A DNA stretch of 64,000 nt, from the NCBI RefSeq assembly GCF_017104565.1, contig NZ_JAAGPD010000002.1, positions 124,001 through 188,000 of the forward strand. Direction: 5' to 3'. Below are positions 53,577 to 63,478 of the stretch, piece after piece. Source of the stretch: Paraburkholderia sp. Tr-20389. Lineage in GTDB: Bacteria; Pseudomonadota; Gammaproteobacteria; Burkholderiales; Burkholderiaceae. The translations under genes and the position numbers were made by a program. Numbering within the stretch: position 1 is the first letter of the stretch; each line of letters starts with the position of its first letter. The notes beneath the pieces are model-generated. The model was not told the origin of the DNA. It worked only from the letters and a program-made list of their open reading frames with translations, and did not search any database.

Positions 53577-55439
53577 TCACACGCCATCATCTGACGAGAC
53601 AGCCCTGTCTGCATCTTCAACGCCTTGGCGGATGCCAAGCCGCACGGTGGAACCGACGTCCCGTTCGCTCACGATCTGAAACTGCGCACCGATCATGCGT
53701 GCTCGCTCGCGCATTCCCTGCAACCCGTATGAGCCGCCTTCCGTCGCAACCGTCACGTCGAAGCCGATACCGTCGTCGTTCACGGTAACGTCGAAACCGT
53801 CGGCGCCTCCGCGCAGTACAACGGTCACATGCGACGCCTGCGCATGACGGCTCACGTTGGTCAATGCCTCCTGGACGATGCGAAACACCGCCGTCGCATG
53901 ATCGTCGTTCAAAGAGGGTTCCAGACCTTCGAGCGTGAACCGGCAGATGATCGTACTGTGGCGCGAATAGTCCTGCACCAGCCACTCAAGTGCCGATACC
54001 AGTCCAAAATTCAGCGCGGCCGGTCGCAAATGACTCGCGACATTCCTCACGATGCGGATGGTCCGTTCAGCCAGCTCGCCCATCTCGGCCAGTTTGCCCG
54101 ACCACTCTGCCCCTTGGCTCAGCGTTAGCCTGAGCAGCGAGACATCGATCTTGATTGCCGTGAGCAGTTGTCCGAGTTCATCGTGAATCGTCATCGCCAT
54201 CTGCTTGCGCTCTTCCTCACGGATCGATTCCTGATGCGCCGATAACTGCCGGAGTTTTTCACGCGAATCGCGCAGTTCACGTTCAGTGCGCTGACGTTCG
54301 CGAATCTGTATTTCCAGTTGGTCTCGATGCTGCGTGAGACTTTCCATCGCATGCTTGCGCGCGGTCACGTCGGTCGCCTGCCCTTCGAGCAACTCAGGTC
54401 CCTCATCGCCGCGGCGAGTACGACGCGCGTTGAGCAGGCACCAGACCGCACTGCCGTCGGCACGCGTCATCTCGATCTCGAGCCCGGCTACCTCGCCTTC
54501 GACGCCCAGCAGCGAGAACAGACGGTCGATCTGTTCGTCGGAAAACGGCAGGCGCCTTGCGCCCGGAACTGATGGTCGCGAAACTGCCGTCTCCGCCATC
54601 AGGCGCTCGACGCTATGGAAGCCCAGCAACCGTGCCATCGCAGGATTCGCTTCGCGCAGCGTGCCGCCGCGGTCGAGCACGAATATCCCTTCCAGTGAGT
54701 TTTCGATGATGCCGCGGTACTTGCGCTCGCTTTCTCTCAACGACGCCGTCGAGTTGCGCAGGCGTTCCGCCATGACGTTGATGCGGGTGGCGAGACGTCC
54801 AAGTTCGTCGCTGGATTCGACGGTGCAACGCACGCCGAGGTCGCCGCCCGCGATGCGGTCGACCATCTCTTCCAGCCGCCCGATGGGTCCGCGCACCAGA
54901 TGACGCAGCAACAGAAAGGTGGCGATATACACCACGGTCAGCATGAGGGCGAGCGTCGCGAGAACGGCCGTGCGCGCAAACCTGAAATTTCGTTCGGTGA
55001 CGGCCTTCGTCAGCACGACGCGCACTTCGCCGATCCGCTCGCGTGGGGCGTCACCCTGCGGCGTGAATTCGATGGGCCGCACCCGTTCCACCGTTTCCTG
55101 GGAAGGCGGCTGCGGCGCATTGCTGACGTCGGCGAGCACGCCGTAACCCGTCGCCGTGACGGTGAAGCGCACCACCTCGGGATTCGGCGCGAGCGCCTTG
55201 AGCTGTCGCACGATCGCATCGCGGTCGACGTTCCAAAGCGGCTGCGCGAGCGACTCGCCAAACAGGTCCGCGATCCGGTTGGCGCGCTCTTCGAGTTCGG
55301 CGAGGCGGCGAGCTTGCGCACGTTCGAGCAGCATGAACGCCGATGTGCCTGCGACCAGCGTGATCAGCAACACGAGCGATAGCATCAGCTTGGTATGCAG
55401 TCCCAGCAGCCACGGTGGTAAACGAAGGACGCTGCGCAT
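53577..55439 (-). CDS. Membrane sensor histidine kinase, HAMP-PAS-HisKA_3
   Basis: 620 residues. Two membrane helices (about 15-38 and 165-188) flank a periplasmic domain; then HAMP (RGPIGRLEEMVDRIAGGDLG), PAS (YRGIIENSLEGIFVLDRGGT), a coiled coil, HisKA_3 (phospho-His in MTIHDELGQLLTA) and HATPase (EALTNVSRHAQAS, DDGIGFD). Its ATG overlaps the stop of the upstream binding-protein gene (TGATG). The pair suggests the binding protein presents a ligand to this kinase. No LuxR-type response regulator is encoded beside it. Confidence 0.93.
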   Translation of the reverse strand: MRSVLRLPPWLLGLHTKLMLSLVLLITLVAGTSAFMLLERAQARRLAELEERANRIADLFGESLAQPLWNVDRDAIVRQLKALAPNPEVVRFTVTATGYGVLADVSNAPQPPSQETVERVRPIEFTPQGDAPRERIGEVRVVLTKAVTERNFRFARTAVLATLALMLTVVYIATFLLLRHLVRGPIGRLEEMVDRIAGGDLGVRCTVESSDELGRLATRINVMAERLRNSTASLRESERKYRGIIENSLEGIFVLDRGGTLREANPAMARLLGFHSVERLMAETAVSRPSVPGARRLPFSDEQIDRLFSLLGVEGEVAGLEIEMTRADGSAVWCLLNARRTRRGDEGPELLEGQATDVTARKHAMESLTQHRDQLEIQIRERQRTERELRDSREKLRQLSAHQESIREEERKQMAMTIHDELGQLLTAIKIDVSLLRLTLSQGAEWSGKLAEMGELAERTIRIVRNVASHLRPAALNFGLVSALEWLVQDYSRHSTIICRFTLEGLEPSLNDDHATAVFRIVQEALTNVSRHAQASHVTVVLRGGADGFDVTVNDDGIGFDVTVATEGGSYGLQGMRERARMIGAQFQIVSERDVGSTVRLGIRQGVEDADRAVSSDDGV

Positions 55440-56557
55440 CAGGCCGCCTTCGACGCGGAGTCGAGCAGTATCTGCAGATTGAAGTGATACCGGCCCGCGT
55501 GCTGCCGATAGCGCGAAAAGCGGCTGAAATCAGGCGCTGTGTTTTGATCGAAGGCGATCCTGGCGTAGCGCGAGGCGTTTTGGCCGTACAGCACCATCAA
55601 ATAATCGAGCTTCAGGCGCGGGCCGCCCGCCTGCACAAAATCGACGCCGTGGTGATAGTCGTACAGTACGACCATCGCGCAGGCTCCAATGAACTGGTCT
55701 CCCGCGACAATGGCCGCGAGGTCGCCGCGCATCACGCTTTCGACGGCTTCCGGCAGCGCCCCCAGCCCACCGACGACAACCTGCGCGTGACGTTCCTGCA
55801 CGGCTGCGAGGGCGCCGAGCGTCATCGAGTCATTCGCGGCCCACACGATGTTTGCGTCGGGATAGCGCGACAGCAATACGCGGGTCTTCTCTCTGCCATC
55901 GGCGAAACTCCAGTCACCAAAGACAAGTTGCTCCACGCGATCCTGCGACCGGCGAGCGAGCGCAGCGGCTACGCCCTGTGCCCGCTCTTTGGAAACGGGC
56001 GTGATCGGGTCGCCGGTGATGCCGATCACGCGAGCGGGACGCTCCTCAATCAAACGGCACAGATAGTCCATCAGCCGGAAGCTTCCCTGTGAAGCATCGG
56101 CCGTGACGGTGCCGATCCAGTTCGCGATGGCGCCGCGTTCGTTACCCGTCTGTGCACGCTGTGCGTCGGTGAGGTCGTTGTGAATCAGGAGGACCTTGGC
56201 GGGAGAGCGCGCAAGTATGCGGAGCATCGGTTGAGCCGCCATCTTCTCGTTGACGATGACGACATAGTCCGGTGGATCGCTTCGCGCGGCGACGGCCTCC
56301 GCCTGGCGCAACATGAGCAGGTGGTCGCGCTCCGCGTACAGCACTTCGAGTTGCATGCCGAAGCGCGCAGCCGTCGCCGTCATGAACCGCGATACCAGTT
56401 GCCAGTGCCGGCCCGTAGCGCGTTCGACTTGCTCGCCCGGATTCAGGAATACGACGCGCGGCGAGCGCATGCCAACGACCGAGGCCGAGGCGGCCCGCGC
56501 CATGGTGAGACACATCCCGGCGCTCGCGCAGCCAGCCAACATCTGTCTTCGGTTCAT
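55439..56557 (-). CDS. Periplasmic sugar-binding-like protein coupled to a sensor kinase
   Basis: About 372 residues from the ATG before NRRQMLAGCASAG (a GTG four codons earlier is possible). A Tat- or lipoprotein-like signal precedes a type I periplasmic binding fold: PRVVFLNPGEQVERATGRHW, YVVIVNEKMAAQPMLRILA, VIGITGDPITPVSKERAQGV, IVWAANDSMTLGALAAVQER. It resembles ribose/galactose/autoinducer-2-type binding proteins. No permease or ATPase is near, and the translational overlap is with a histidine kinase, as in LuxP-LuxQ-like pairs. The ligand is unknown. Confidence 0.88.
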   Translation of the reverse strand: MNRRQMLAGCASAGMCLTMARAASASVVGMRSPRVVFLNPGEQVERATGRHWQLVSRFMTATAARFGMQLEVLYAERDHLLMLRQAEAVAARSDPPDYVVIVNEKMAAQPMLRILARSPAKVLLIHNDLTDAQRAQTGNERGAIANWIGTVTADASQGSFRLMDYLCRLIEERPARVIGITGDPITPVSKERAQGVAAALARRSQDRVEQLVFGDWSFADGREKTRVLLSRYPDANIVWAANDSMTLGALAAVQERHAQVVVGGLGALPEAVESVMRGDLAAIVAGDQFIGACAMVVLYDYHHGVDFVQAGGPRLKLDYLMVLYGQNASRYARIAFDQNTAPDFSRFSRYRQHAGRYHFNLQILLDSASKAA

Positions 56558-56927
56558 TCCGACTTCCACGACAAGCGGTTGACGATCGCCTGTGCAATGA
56601 CTCGGCGTGTGCGGTTGGGCGTATCGATCACGCGCAGGATAGCGCTGTCAAATTGCACTGACAATCTGCTGACACCAGCGCATCGATACGCCTGCGACAT
56701 GGCTCCGCACTCGCCCGCCTGCCTGACTCGCGTCGAAAAGCGCCTGTGCCACAGGCACACGTAAAGCGATGCTCAGGATATCCCTACATTCATATCAGCA
56801 GATTCTTCATCGCGAATGACTTCTTTGCCTATCCAGCCGGACGGAATTCGTGCCGACATTCACAGTATCCGAAAGCAAGCATCATCCACAAACAAAAGAG
56901 CAGATTTACAGGCGTAAGGATAGCGAA
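56558..56927. other. Divergent promoter region before chemoreceptor gene
   Basis: About 370 bp between the binding-protein gene and the chemoreceptor gene. No supported gene. The right half is A/T-richer, and AAGGA lies 7 bp before the chemoreceptor ATG. Confidence 0.35.
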
Positions 56928-58481
56928 ATGCCTCCCTTCATTCAGAGTGTCAAATTCAAGATCGCCCTCGCGTTCGGCGTTTGCATGATAGTCGTTGTTG
57001 CCATCGGGATTTTTGGCGTATTCGGTGTATCGCGGTTGAATTCGATCGTCAAAGAATCCTACACGGGAAATACGGTTCCCATCGGCGATCTATCCGAGCT
57101 CCGCGCGGCGCATCTTGAGATTCGCCTCGTATTCAGACGCATCCAGGTTTTCCATGAACCGGCTCATACTCAGGCGGGCATCGAAGCCATTCGCGTAGCG
57201 CAAGAGCGCATGAACAAGGCCTGGACGCATTACTATCCGAATGGAATTTCGAGCGCCAAAGAACGCGAAATCGCCGATGGAATTCAGAGTCTCTTGCCAC
57301 AATTCGCGTCGGCAACCGAGGCGTCACTCGCTGCGCTCCGATCGGGCGACACGAGCGCTGCCTCTGCGGCCATCGACAAACACGCGCAGATATCCAACTC
57401 GCTCAGCAAGCTGATTGAAGACGACGTCGCGTTGAATTTCGTTCAGGCCCGGGAATTCACAGACGTCAGCGAATCGACTTTCAAATCCATTCTCTGGCTG
57501 GCCATCGGGTTGGTGAGCGGAGGCGTGGTTATCGCGGCAGGCGCGTACATGTACTTGCTCCGCACAGTGACAAAACCGTTGACGCAAGCGATGTTCGTGG
57601 CAAACGCAATTGCAGGCGGCAAGCTGGGCAACAGAATTGCCGTGGAAGCTCGCGACGAGTTCGGGCAGCTCCTTCATGCGTTGAAGAAAATGGACCTGCA
57701 ATTGAGCGGTTCGGTTCGAAGCATCCGCGATGGTACGGAGTCCGTCACTGTCGCAGCCGGTCAGATCGCGAGCGGCAATAGCGATCTGTCGTCGCGCACG
57801 GAAGAGCAAGCCGCCTCGTTGGAGGAGACGGCGGCGAGCATGACGCAACTCACGCAAACGGTGAGACAGAACAGCGATAACGCGCGACAGGCCAATATAC
57901 TCGCCGCCGCTGCCGCCGATGAGGCCGATAGCGGCAATGAAGCCATGCAGGGGATGGTCAGGACGATCGAGCAGATCAGCAGCAGTTCGGTCCAGATATC
58001 TGATATCACAGGCGTCATCGAGGGCATTGCGTTCCAGACCAACATCCTTGCACTGAACGCCGCCGTGGAGGCGGCACGCGCAGGGGAACAAGGTCGAGGC
58101 TTTGCCGTCGTCGCGAGCGAAGTCCGCAATCTTGCACAACGCTCTGCCGCCGCTGCGAAAGAGATCAAGGACCTGATCAGTTCATCGGTGGCCTTGATCG
58201 AGGGAGGTGCGCAGCAGGCGGTCGAAGTCGGAGGAACGGTCGGGCGATTGAAGCAGACGATCAAACATGTGTCCGATATCGTCGGCGAGATCATGGCTGC
58301 GACGGATGAACAGAGCCGCGGCATCGAGCAGGTCCATCAGGCGGTGTCGCAGATGGATCAGATGACACAACAGAATGCCGCGTTGGTCGAGCAGGCGGCA
58401 GCGGCGGCACAATCGCTCGAGGAACAGGCGTTGCACCTCAAGCAGTCGGTTTCTGTGTTTGTTCTTGCGCCGCAGGAGTGA
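56928..58481 (+). CDS. Methyl-accepting chemotaxis protein
   Basis: 517 residues; the longer upstream frame lacks a ribosome site. First helix KIALAFGVCMIVVVAIGIFG, a periplasmic four-helix-bundle (4HB_MCP-like) ligand domain of about 150 residues, second helix near 190-212 (ILWLAIGLVSGGVVIAAGAY), HAMP, and the signalling hairpin with the highly conserved tip (GIAFQTNILALNAAVEAARA, GEQGRGFAVVASEVRNLAQR). No NWETF-like tether is present at the C-terminus. It sends ligand signals to CheA/CheW encoded elsewhere. Confidence 0.95.
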   Translation: MPPFIQSVKFKIALAFGVCMIVVVAIGIFGVFGVSRLNSIVKESYTGNTVPIGDLSELRAAHLEIRLVFRRIQVFHEPAHTQAGIEAIRVAQERMNKAWTHYYPNGISSAKEREIADGIQSLLPQFASATEASLAALRSGDTSAASAAIDKHAQISNSLSKLIEDDVALNFVQAREFTDVSESTFKSILWLAIGLVSGGVVIAAGAYMYLLRTVTKPLTQAMFVANAIAGGKLGNRIAVEARDEFGQLLHALKKMDLQLSGSVRSIRDGTESVTVAAGQIASGNSDLSSRTEEQAASLEETAASMTQLTQTVRQNSDNARQANILAAAAADEADSGNEAMQGMVRTIEQISSSSVQISDITGVIEGIAFQTNILALNAAVEAARAGEQGRGFAVVASEVRNLAQRSAAAAKEIKDLISSSVALIEGGAQQAVEVGGTVGRLKQTIKHVSDIVGEIMAATDEQSRGIEQVHQAVSQMDQMTQQNAALVEQAAAAAQSLEEQALHLKQSVSVFVLAPQE

Positions 58482-58538
58482 CAGCGGATCTCGTTGCAGA
58501 TGGGCTGTTGCTGTGCCGACCGACTGCGCTATCGCGCG

Positions 58539-58955
58539 TCATCGAAGCATCATGATGGGAACCGGGCTAAGGCGCGACAGCCCGGCCAGCACGCGCCACC
58601 GGCGAAAGAGCCCCAGTCCGCTCGCGTCGAGCAACATTACATCGGAGCCGCGTATTGCCGCGTAAGCGGCGATCGTCTTTGCGGTCGGCCCGAAAGTGCG
58701 CTTCCACGTATAGGGCACGCCTGCGTCGTCGAGGACTGCGCAGGTCTTCACCAGCGCGTCGCGCATCGACTGCTTCTCGTGGTGGCGCAACGCGGCGCGC
58801 GACTGGAACGCGAGGGCGCGGCCCTCACCGACCTCGTCCAGCACCTCGATCAACTCGACCTGCCCAACGCATTTCTCAGCAAAGAGAAATGCCGCGTGAC
58901 GCGCCGCTTCGAGCGCACCCGCCTTGCAAAGCACCGGGATAAGCAGCTTTAGCAT
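58539..58955 (-). CDS. Universal stress protein (UspA family)
   Basis: 138 residues from the ATG with a GAGAAG site; a 100-residue in-frame extension is not USP-like. The chain starts MLKLLIPVLCKAGALEAARH and ends LDASGLGLFRRWRVLAGLSR, then LSPVPIMMLR. The usual first-strand Asp is replaced (IPVLCKAG) and the ATP loop G-2x-G-9x-G is not clear, so it may not bind ATP. Burkholderia place such proteins in low-oxygen stress sets with BON proteins. Confidence 0.8.
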   Translation of the reverse strand: MLKLLIPVLCKAGALEAARHAAFLFAEKCVGQVELIEVLDEVGEGRALAFQSRAALRHHEKQSMRDALVKTCAVLDDAGVPYTWKRTFGPTAKTIAAYAAIRGSDVMLLDASGLGLFRRWRVLAGLSRLSPVPIMMLR

Positions 58956-59232
58956 CTTCTTCTCGATGTGAAACTCACCTGCTTTGATTGCAGCACGCAG
59001 GGCGTCAAGACGCTGAAAAGCTTTGGCTTGTGGATATAAAAATGCTGTCAATAAACCGTGCCGCTTGCGAGTGGCGTCGATGCATTCTTCAGCCTGTTGC
59101 CCGTCGGTGCCCAGACTCAGCCCCCTGTGGGAATCAGGCACGTCCTCATCGTCAGGGCAGGCAGATGGTACTGGTGCCGATGAACGCCGGACAGCCAGCC
59201 ACACGGAGCCTCGCGTGCAGCATTTTTCGTGG

Positions 59233-59673
59233 CTACTCGTTCTGCAACCGCGCATGATGGTACTTGATCACATCCATCACGGCAGCCGTCATAACCGAGG
59301 TTGAGACTCCGAACATCAGGATACCGTTGGCAGCTTCGATTGGGCCAAGCATGCGCCAACGCTTCGACATGACAATGTCGCCGTAGCCCAGCGTGATGAA
59401 GTTAACTGCCGAGTGATACAGCGCAGTGGCGAAATCGGAGAATTCACCAAGAAACATGAACAGCGCAGCCCAGATTGCCATCTGGGCGAAATTGCAGAGC
59501 AAGGTCAGCAGCATCACGGTAATCAATAGCACTACGTCCACCCACAACAAATCCTGACCCTCCACGCTGCGCCGGAAGCGAGCGTACCGGCGCAGGCAGA
59601 TGGCTACGACCACGCCTTGCAGCAGCAGGCACAGAATCATGGCCGGAGCGGCGGCCAGCACATTGTGTAGCAT
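59233..59673 (-). CDS. Two-helix potassium channel (Ion_trans_2)
   Basis: 146 residues with three hydrophobic helices. The selectivity filter is FITLGYGDIVMSKRW (TLGYGD), preceded by a pore helix (ALYHSAVN) and followed by a final transmembrane helix (GILMFGVSTSVMTAAVMDVI). There is no regulatory RCK domain, so it is a minimal ion channel, presumably tetrameric. It lies on the same strand upstream of the UspA gene. Confidence 0.88.
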   Translation of the reverse strand: MLHNVLAAAPAMILCLLLQGVVVAICLRRYARFRRSVEGQDLLWVDVVLLITVMLLTLLCNFAQMAIWAALFMFLGEFSDFATALYHSAVNFITLGYGDIVMSKRWRMLGPIEAANGILMFGVSTSVMTAAVMDVIKYHHARLQNE

Positions 59674-60120
59674 GATTGACTCCGTCTTCAGAGGGTACGC
59701 ACTGGGACATACGTCACTGCATTCGGGAATGCGTAGATCGCAAGTTCAAAGCTTTGGCTATCCGGCCAATGTACTATCTGGCGCGACTTCAGCGGCAGTC
59801 GGGCGAACCTCGCAACGCGACCACTATGCCGCAAGGCCCTCGAAAGAAACACAGGCCTGTTGATAGCCTGGCCGCTGCCTTTCCACACAGCCGCATAACG
59901 CACTGTCGACTGCACTGAAGCGCGACCATACGTGCAAGGTAGTGGTCAAGGTTTTGCAGCAATCCTAATATGCCGGCTCCGTGCAACATTTCATTATGGC
60001 GTTAAAAACAATGTGTCGGTGTCGCCCGCATACGGTACTTTGGCGAAACGCCCCCTCGTTGACGCGGCACCATGGGAACGTTCTCAAAGGGTGTGCCGTA
60101 CAGCCCCGAGGAAGGACTTC
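59674..60120. other. Gap between channel and glycosyltransferase genes
   Basis: About 447 bp; divergent promoters expected. The in-frame extension of the right-hand gene (59932 onward) is not conserved-looking and is rejected. No other gene or hairpin is convincing. Confidence 0.35.
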
Positions 60121-61470
60121 ATGCGCGTTACGCTGCCGTCACGGCCACCGCCCTATTCACTGTGCGTTGGCAGACCCGAGACCGGGATAGTGCCGTATGC
60201 ACTCGTCTTCCTCGATAAGGAAGGCGCGGGAAGTCCGAACTTGCGCAGTTGCGATCCGTCCAGTTATGTAGCGCAGGCAGTCACCCTCAATCGCAGCATG
60301 CTGGCAGCGGGCTTGCCGCAGTTGACCGTCGTCACTAACGCGATCGACGCGTTCAACGCCCATCTGTCTCATCTGGCTCCCGGCCCGCAGCCGTCCGTCA
60401 CATTGCTCAGATCGACCACGGAGCTACCCAAAGGGACGACCTTTTATGCTTCGCACTTCAAGCTCGATTTGCTCGAGCAGGTCGCGCCCACGCTACCTCA
60501 AGACCGGCTCCTGCTGTTGCTCGACACCGACATCATCGCCCAATGTGGCATAGACGCCGACCTGCTTCGGCGTTGCGCCATGTCGGGAGTCGGCGCTTTC
60601 GACATCTCCGATCAGGAATTTTTCGCGTACGGGGCAGACCGTGTGGCTGCCGACCTCGAGTCGGTGGCAGGCAGATCGCTTCGCAATCCGCGATGGTACG
60701 GCGGGGAGTTCCTGCTCGCGTCGCGCGGTTTCATCGATCAACTGGTGCCGGTGGCCCGTGAATGTTTCGAACGGTACCAGGCATTGGTTCGCGAACTGCA
60801 TCACCAGGGGGACGAAGCGTTCGTCTCTGCCGCCATGAACATTCTCTCCGACGAGGGACACGAGATCATCGACGTCGGACCGTATCGCGCGATTGGAAGG
60901 CACTGGTCCGGCAATACTCACCGCGATCTCCGATGGTTCAGAAACTGCGCGTTCGTGCACCTGCCAGACTGCAAGACCATGCTGGCTCGCGAGGCGAGCC
61001 GGCGCACCTTTTGCGCTGCGCGAATATGGCGTCAGATTGTTTTCCGGCACGAAGTGAAGCGGCCCGTATGGGCGTTGAAACTACGCTTACCGAGCCACCG
61101 GCGACGCGACACGGAGGGCGATCTGCTCGACGTCCTGCTTCTCGACCGTGACGCAACGCGGCTCTCCAGTCTGGCCCGGCCGCTCGCGACGCGCGGGCTG
61201 ATTGTCATGTGCGTCGATTCGCTCGATAGCGCCAGCGCGGCGTCGGGGCGATTGCGACCGCGGGTGATCGTCATCGGCAATCCGCTGTCGGCTGCCGATA
61301 TGACCGCGCTGGTCGCGCGCGAGCATGGGTCGAGTCCGACGGTCATTGGATACGCTTCGAACGAAGACGTGGAGGACTGGGCGATGCCAGATCGCTTTTT
61401 CAGTCGGAGCACCGATGTTTCGGTTGTCGTGGACGCGGTAGTCGCGGCCACCGCTCACGCAACAAACTGA
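60121..61470 (+). CDS. Glycosyltransferase-like protein fused to a degenerate receiver-like domain
   Basis: 449 residues from the ATG with GAGGAAGG upstream. Residues about 1-300 look like a GT-A glycosyltransferase: IVPYALVFLDKEGAG, nucleotide/metal DxD in RLLLLLDTDIIAQCG, then WYGGEFLLASRGF, HQGDEAFVSAAMNIL. Residues about 333-449 resemble a CheY receiver (DLLDVLLLDRDATRLSSLAR; MCVDSLDSASAASGRLRPRV) with alternating strands and helices, but the phospho-acceptor position reads VIVIGNPL (Gly for Asp) and the Lys site is not clear. Both domains are in one continuous frame. The first part is moderately certain, the second is inferred from pattern. Confidence 0.7.
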   Translation: MRVTLPSRPPPYSLCVGRPETGIVPYALVFLDKEGAGSPNLRSCDPSSYVAQAVTLNRSMLAAGLPQLTVVTNAIDAFNAHLSHLAPGPQPSVTLLRSTTELPKGTTFYASHFKLDLLEQVAPTLPQDRLLLLLDTDIIAQCGIDADLLRRCAMSGVGAFDISDQEFFAYGADRVAADLESVAGRSLRNPRWYGGEFLLASRGFIDQLVPVARECFERYQALVRELHHQGDEAFVSAAMNILSDEGHEIIDVGPYRAIGRHWSGNTHRDLRWFRNCAFVHLPDCKTMLAREASRRTFCAARIWRQIVFRHEVKRPVWALKLRLPSHRRRDTEGDLLDVLLLDRDATRLSSLARPLATRGLIVMCVDSLDSASAASGRLRPRVIVIGNPLSAADMTALVAREHGSSPTVIGYASNEDVEDWAMPDRFFSRSTDVSVVVDAVVAATAHATN

Positions 61471-61783
61471 ACGGCACAACTGCAAACAGCCGAGTTCAAA
61501 GCGGCATCGAAATCGCTCGCAAATCACTTACATCTGTTTTCCACGATGATTTCCCGCGGCCGCATTTCGACCTGCACGCGAAAACTGGCAAATGTCGCCA
61601 TCGTTTTGTCTGACGCTGCTTTCAACGACGCTCTATAAACATTCACACCACGCCGATCGACTGACAGCAAAGTATGTAAAGGCTGGTGGGAGTGCGCGAT
61701 GAACGATGTCGTTTTGTGCGGCGACCTCGCAAGAAGAATTGGGTTACATCGTGACGGGGCATGCTTGATGGTGGGGGTGACAC
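61471..61783. other. Gap before the beta-propeller lipoprotein gene
   Basis: About 313 bp without a supported gene. The minus-strand frame that covers it (61524-62213) is arginine/cysteine-rich and runs antisense to a real gene. Expected to hold the promoter of the next gene. Confidence 0.35.
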
Positions 61784-63478
61784 ATGAAAACCCACGGCTG
61801 CCAAGGCCGCATTTACGCAGCGCTGATCGTCGCATTGCTCGCCGGCTGTAGCGGCGGCGGTGGAGACAGCGGCGGCGCGTCCAGTTCCGGCGCAGGGTCC
61901 AGTTCTGGCTCAGGCTCGACGACGGGTTCCGGCTCAGGCTCGGGCACCGCGAATGCGGCACTGTCGATCGATGTCGCCACCTATCACAACGACATCGCGC
62001 GCACCGGTCAGCAACTAGCGGAAACCAGGCTGACGCCGGCGAACGTGAATTCGACGAGCTTCGGCAAGATCGGCTTCGACGCCGTCGACGGCAAGGTCGA
62101 TGCCGAGCCGCTGTACCTGTCAAATCTGCCGATTGCGGGCAGCACACGCAACGTGCTCTTCGTCGCGACCGAAAACGACAGCGCCTATGCGTTCGATGCC
62201 GATACGGGCGCACAGTTGTGGAAGACCTCCGTGCTTGGCCAAGGGGAAACGCCGAGCGACTCTCTTTCGTGTTTCCAGATCTCGCCGCAGATCGGCATTA
62301 CCGCGACACCCGTCATCGATCGCACGCGTGGACCGAACGGCGCGATGTATGTGGTTGCCATGTCGAAGGATGGATCGGGCCACTACTTCCAGCGTATCCA
62401 TGCACTCGATATCACCACGGGTGCGGAGTTGTTCGGCGGTCCGACGACGATCAACGCCACATTCCCCGGCAACGGCCCAAACAGCTCGGGGGGCATTCTC
62501 ACCTTTGATCCCAGGCAGTATGCGGAGCGCCAATCGCTGCTGCTGCTGAACGGCAACATCTATACAGGCTGGACTTCCCACTGCGATGTCGCGCCGTATA
62601 ACGGCTGGGTAATCTCTTACGATGCGAACACGCTGCACCAGTCTTCCGTGTTGAACTTGACGCCTAACGGCTCGGCCGGCGCAATCTGGATGAGCGGTGC
62701 GGGCATGGCGTCGGACGGCCAGTCGATTTATTTCCTCGATGCCAATGGCACGTTCGATACGACGCTCAACGCGGGCGGATTCCCGCTGAACGGCGATTTC
62801 GGCAATGCGTTCATCAAGCTGGGTACGGCAGTCGGCCTGACAGTCACCGACTACTTCGTCATGTCCAACACGCTGACGGAATCGCAGGCCGACGAGGATC
62901 TGGGTTCGGGCGGTGCGCTCGTGCTGCCGGACATGACCGATTCGAGTGGAACGGTCCATCACCTGGCGGTCGGGGCCGGCAAGGACGGGATCATCTATGT
63001 CGTCAATCGCGACTGGATGGGAAAGTTTAACGCTGGGTCCAACAACATCTTCCAGCAGCTCGGCGGCGAGCTGGTCGGAATGGAATTCGGCGCGCCCGCG
63101 TACTACAACAACACCGTCTATTTCGGATCGATTGGTGACAACATCAAGGCTTTTGGCGTAAGCGCCGCCGGACTGACTGCGACGCCTACCAGCAAGACGC
63201 CGACGAGCTTCGGCACGCCGGGCGCGACGCCGAGCATCTCCGCGAACAGCAGCGCGAACGGGATCGTGTGGGCCGTAGAAAACGGCGATACCGCTGTGCT
63301 GCATGCCTACGACGCGGCAAACCTTGCGACCGAACTGTACAACAGCAATCAGGCCGCGAATGGCCGCGACCAGTTCGGCCCGGGCAACAAGTTCATTACG
63401 CCGATGATCGCGAACGGCAAGGTGTATGTCGGCACCCCGACGGGGGTGGCGGTGTTCGGGTTGCTAAACGGAGGGTAG
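61784..63478 (+). CDS. PQQ-like beta-propeller lipoprotein
   Basis: 564 residues. Lipoprotein signal ending LIVALLAGC (about residues 14-22), then a low-complexity Gly/Ser linker of about 35 residues, then a repeat domain with propeller-blade motifs (VLFVATENDSAYAFDADTGA; AMYVVAMSKDGSGHYFQRIH; YIDANT-like blades; KDGIIYVVNRDWMGKF; FITPMIANGKVYVG). Tryptophan-docking and quinone-binding residues of true PQQ dehydrogenases are not evident, so it is probably a structural or binding protein at the cell surface. Confidence 0.82.
   Translation: MKTHGCQGRIYAALIVALLAGCSGGGGDSGGASSSGAGSSSGSGSTTGSGSGSGTANAALSIDVATYHNDIARTGQQLAETRLTPANVNSTSFGKIGFDAVDGKVDAEPLYLSNLPIAGSTRNVLFVATENDSAYAFDADTGAQLWKTSVLGQGETPSDSLSCFQISPQIGITATPVIDRTRGPNGAMYVVAMSKDGSGHYFQRIHALDITTGAELFGGPTTINATFPGNGPNSSGGILTFDPRQYAERQSLLLLNGNIYTGWTSHCDVAPYNGWVISYDANTLHQSSVLNLTPNGSAGAIWMSGAGMASDGQSIYFLDANGTFDTTLNAGGFPLNGDFGNAFIKLGTAVGLTVTDYFVMSNTLTESQADEDLGSGGALVLPDMTDSSGTVHHLAVGAGKDGIIYVVNRDWMGKFNAGSNNIFQQLGGELVGMEFGAPAYYNNTVYFGSIGDNIKAFGVSAAGLTATPTSKTPTSFGTPGATPSISANSSANGIVWAVENGDTAVLHAYDAANLATELYNSNQAANGRDQFGPGNKFITPMIANGKVYVGTPTGVAVFGLLNGG

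Noticed and set aside
62120-63304. 394-codon minus-strand frame
   Set aside because: Antisense to the propeller lipoprotein; arginine-rich and without domains.
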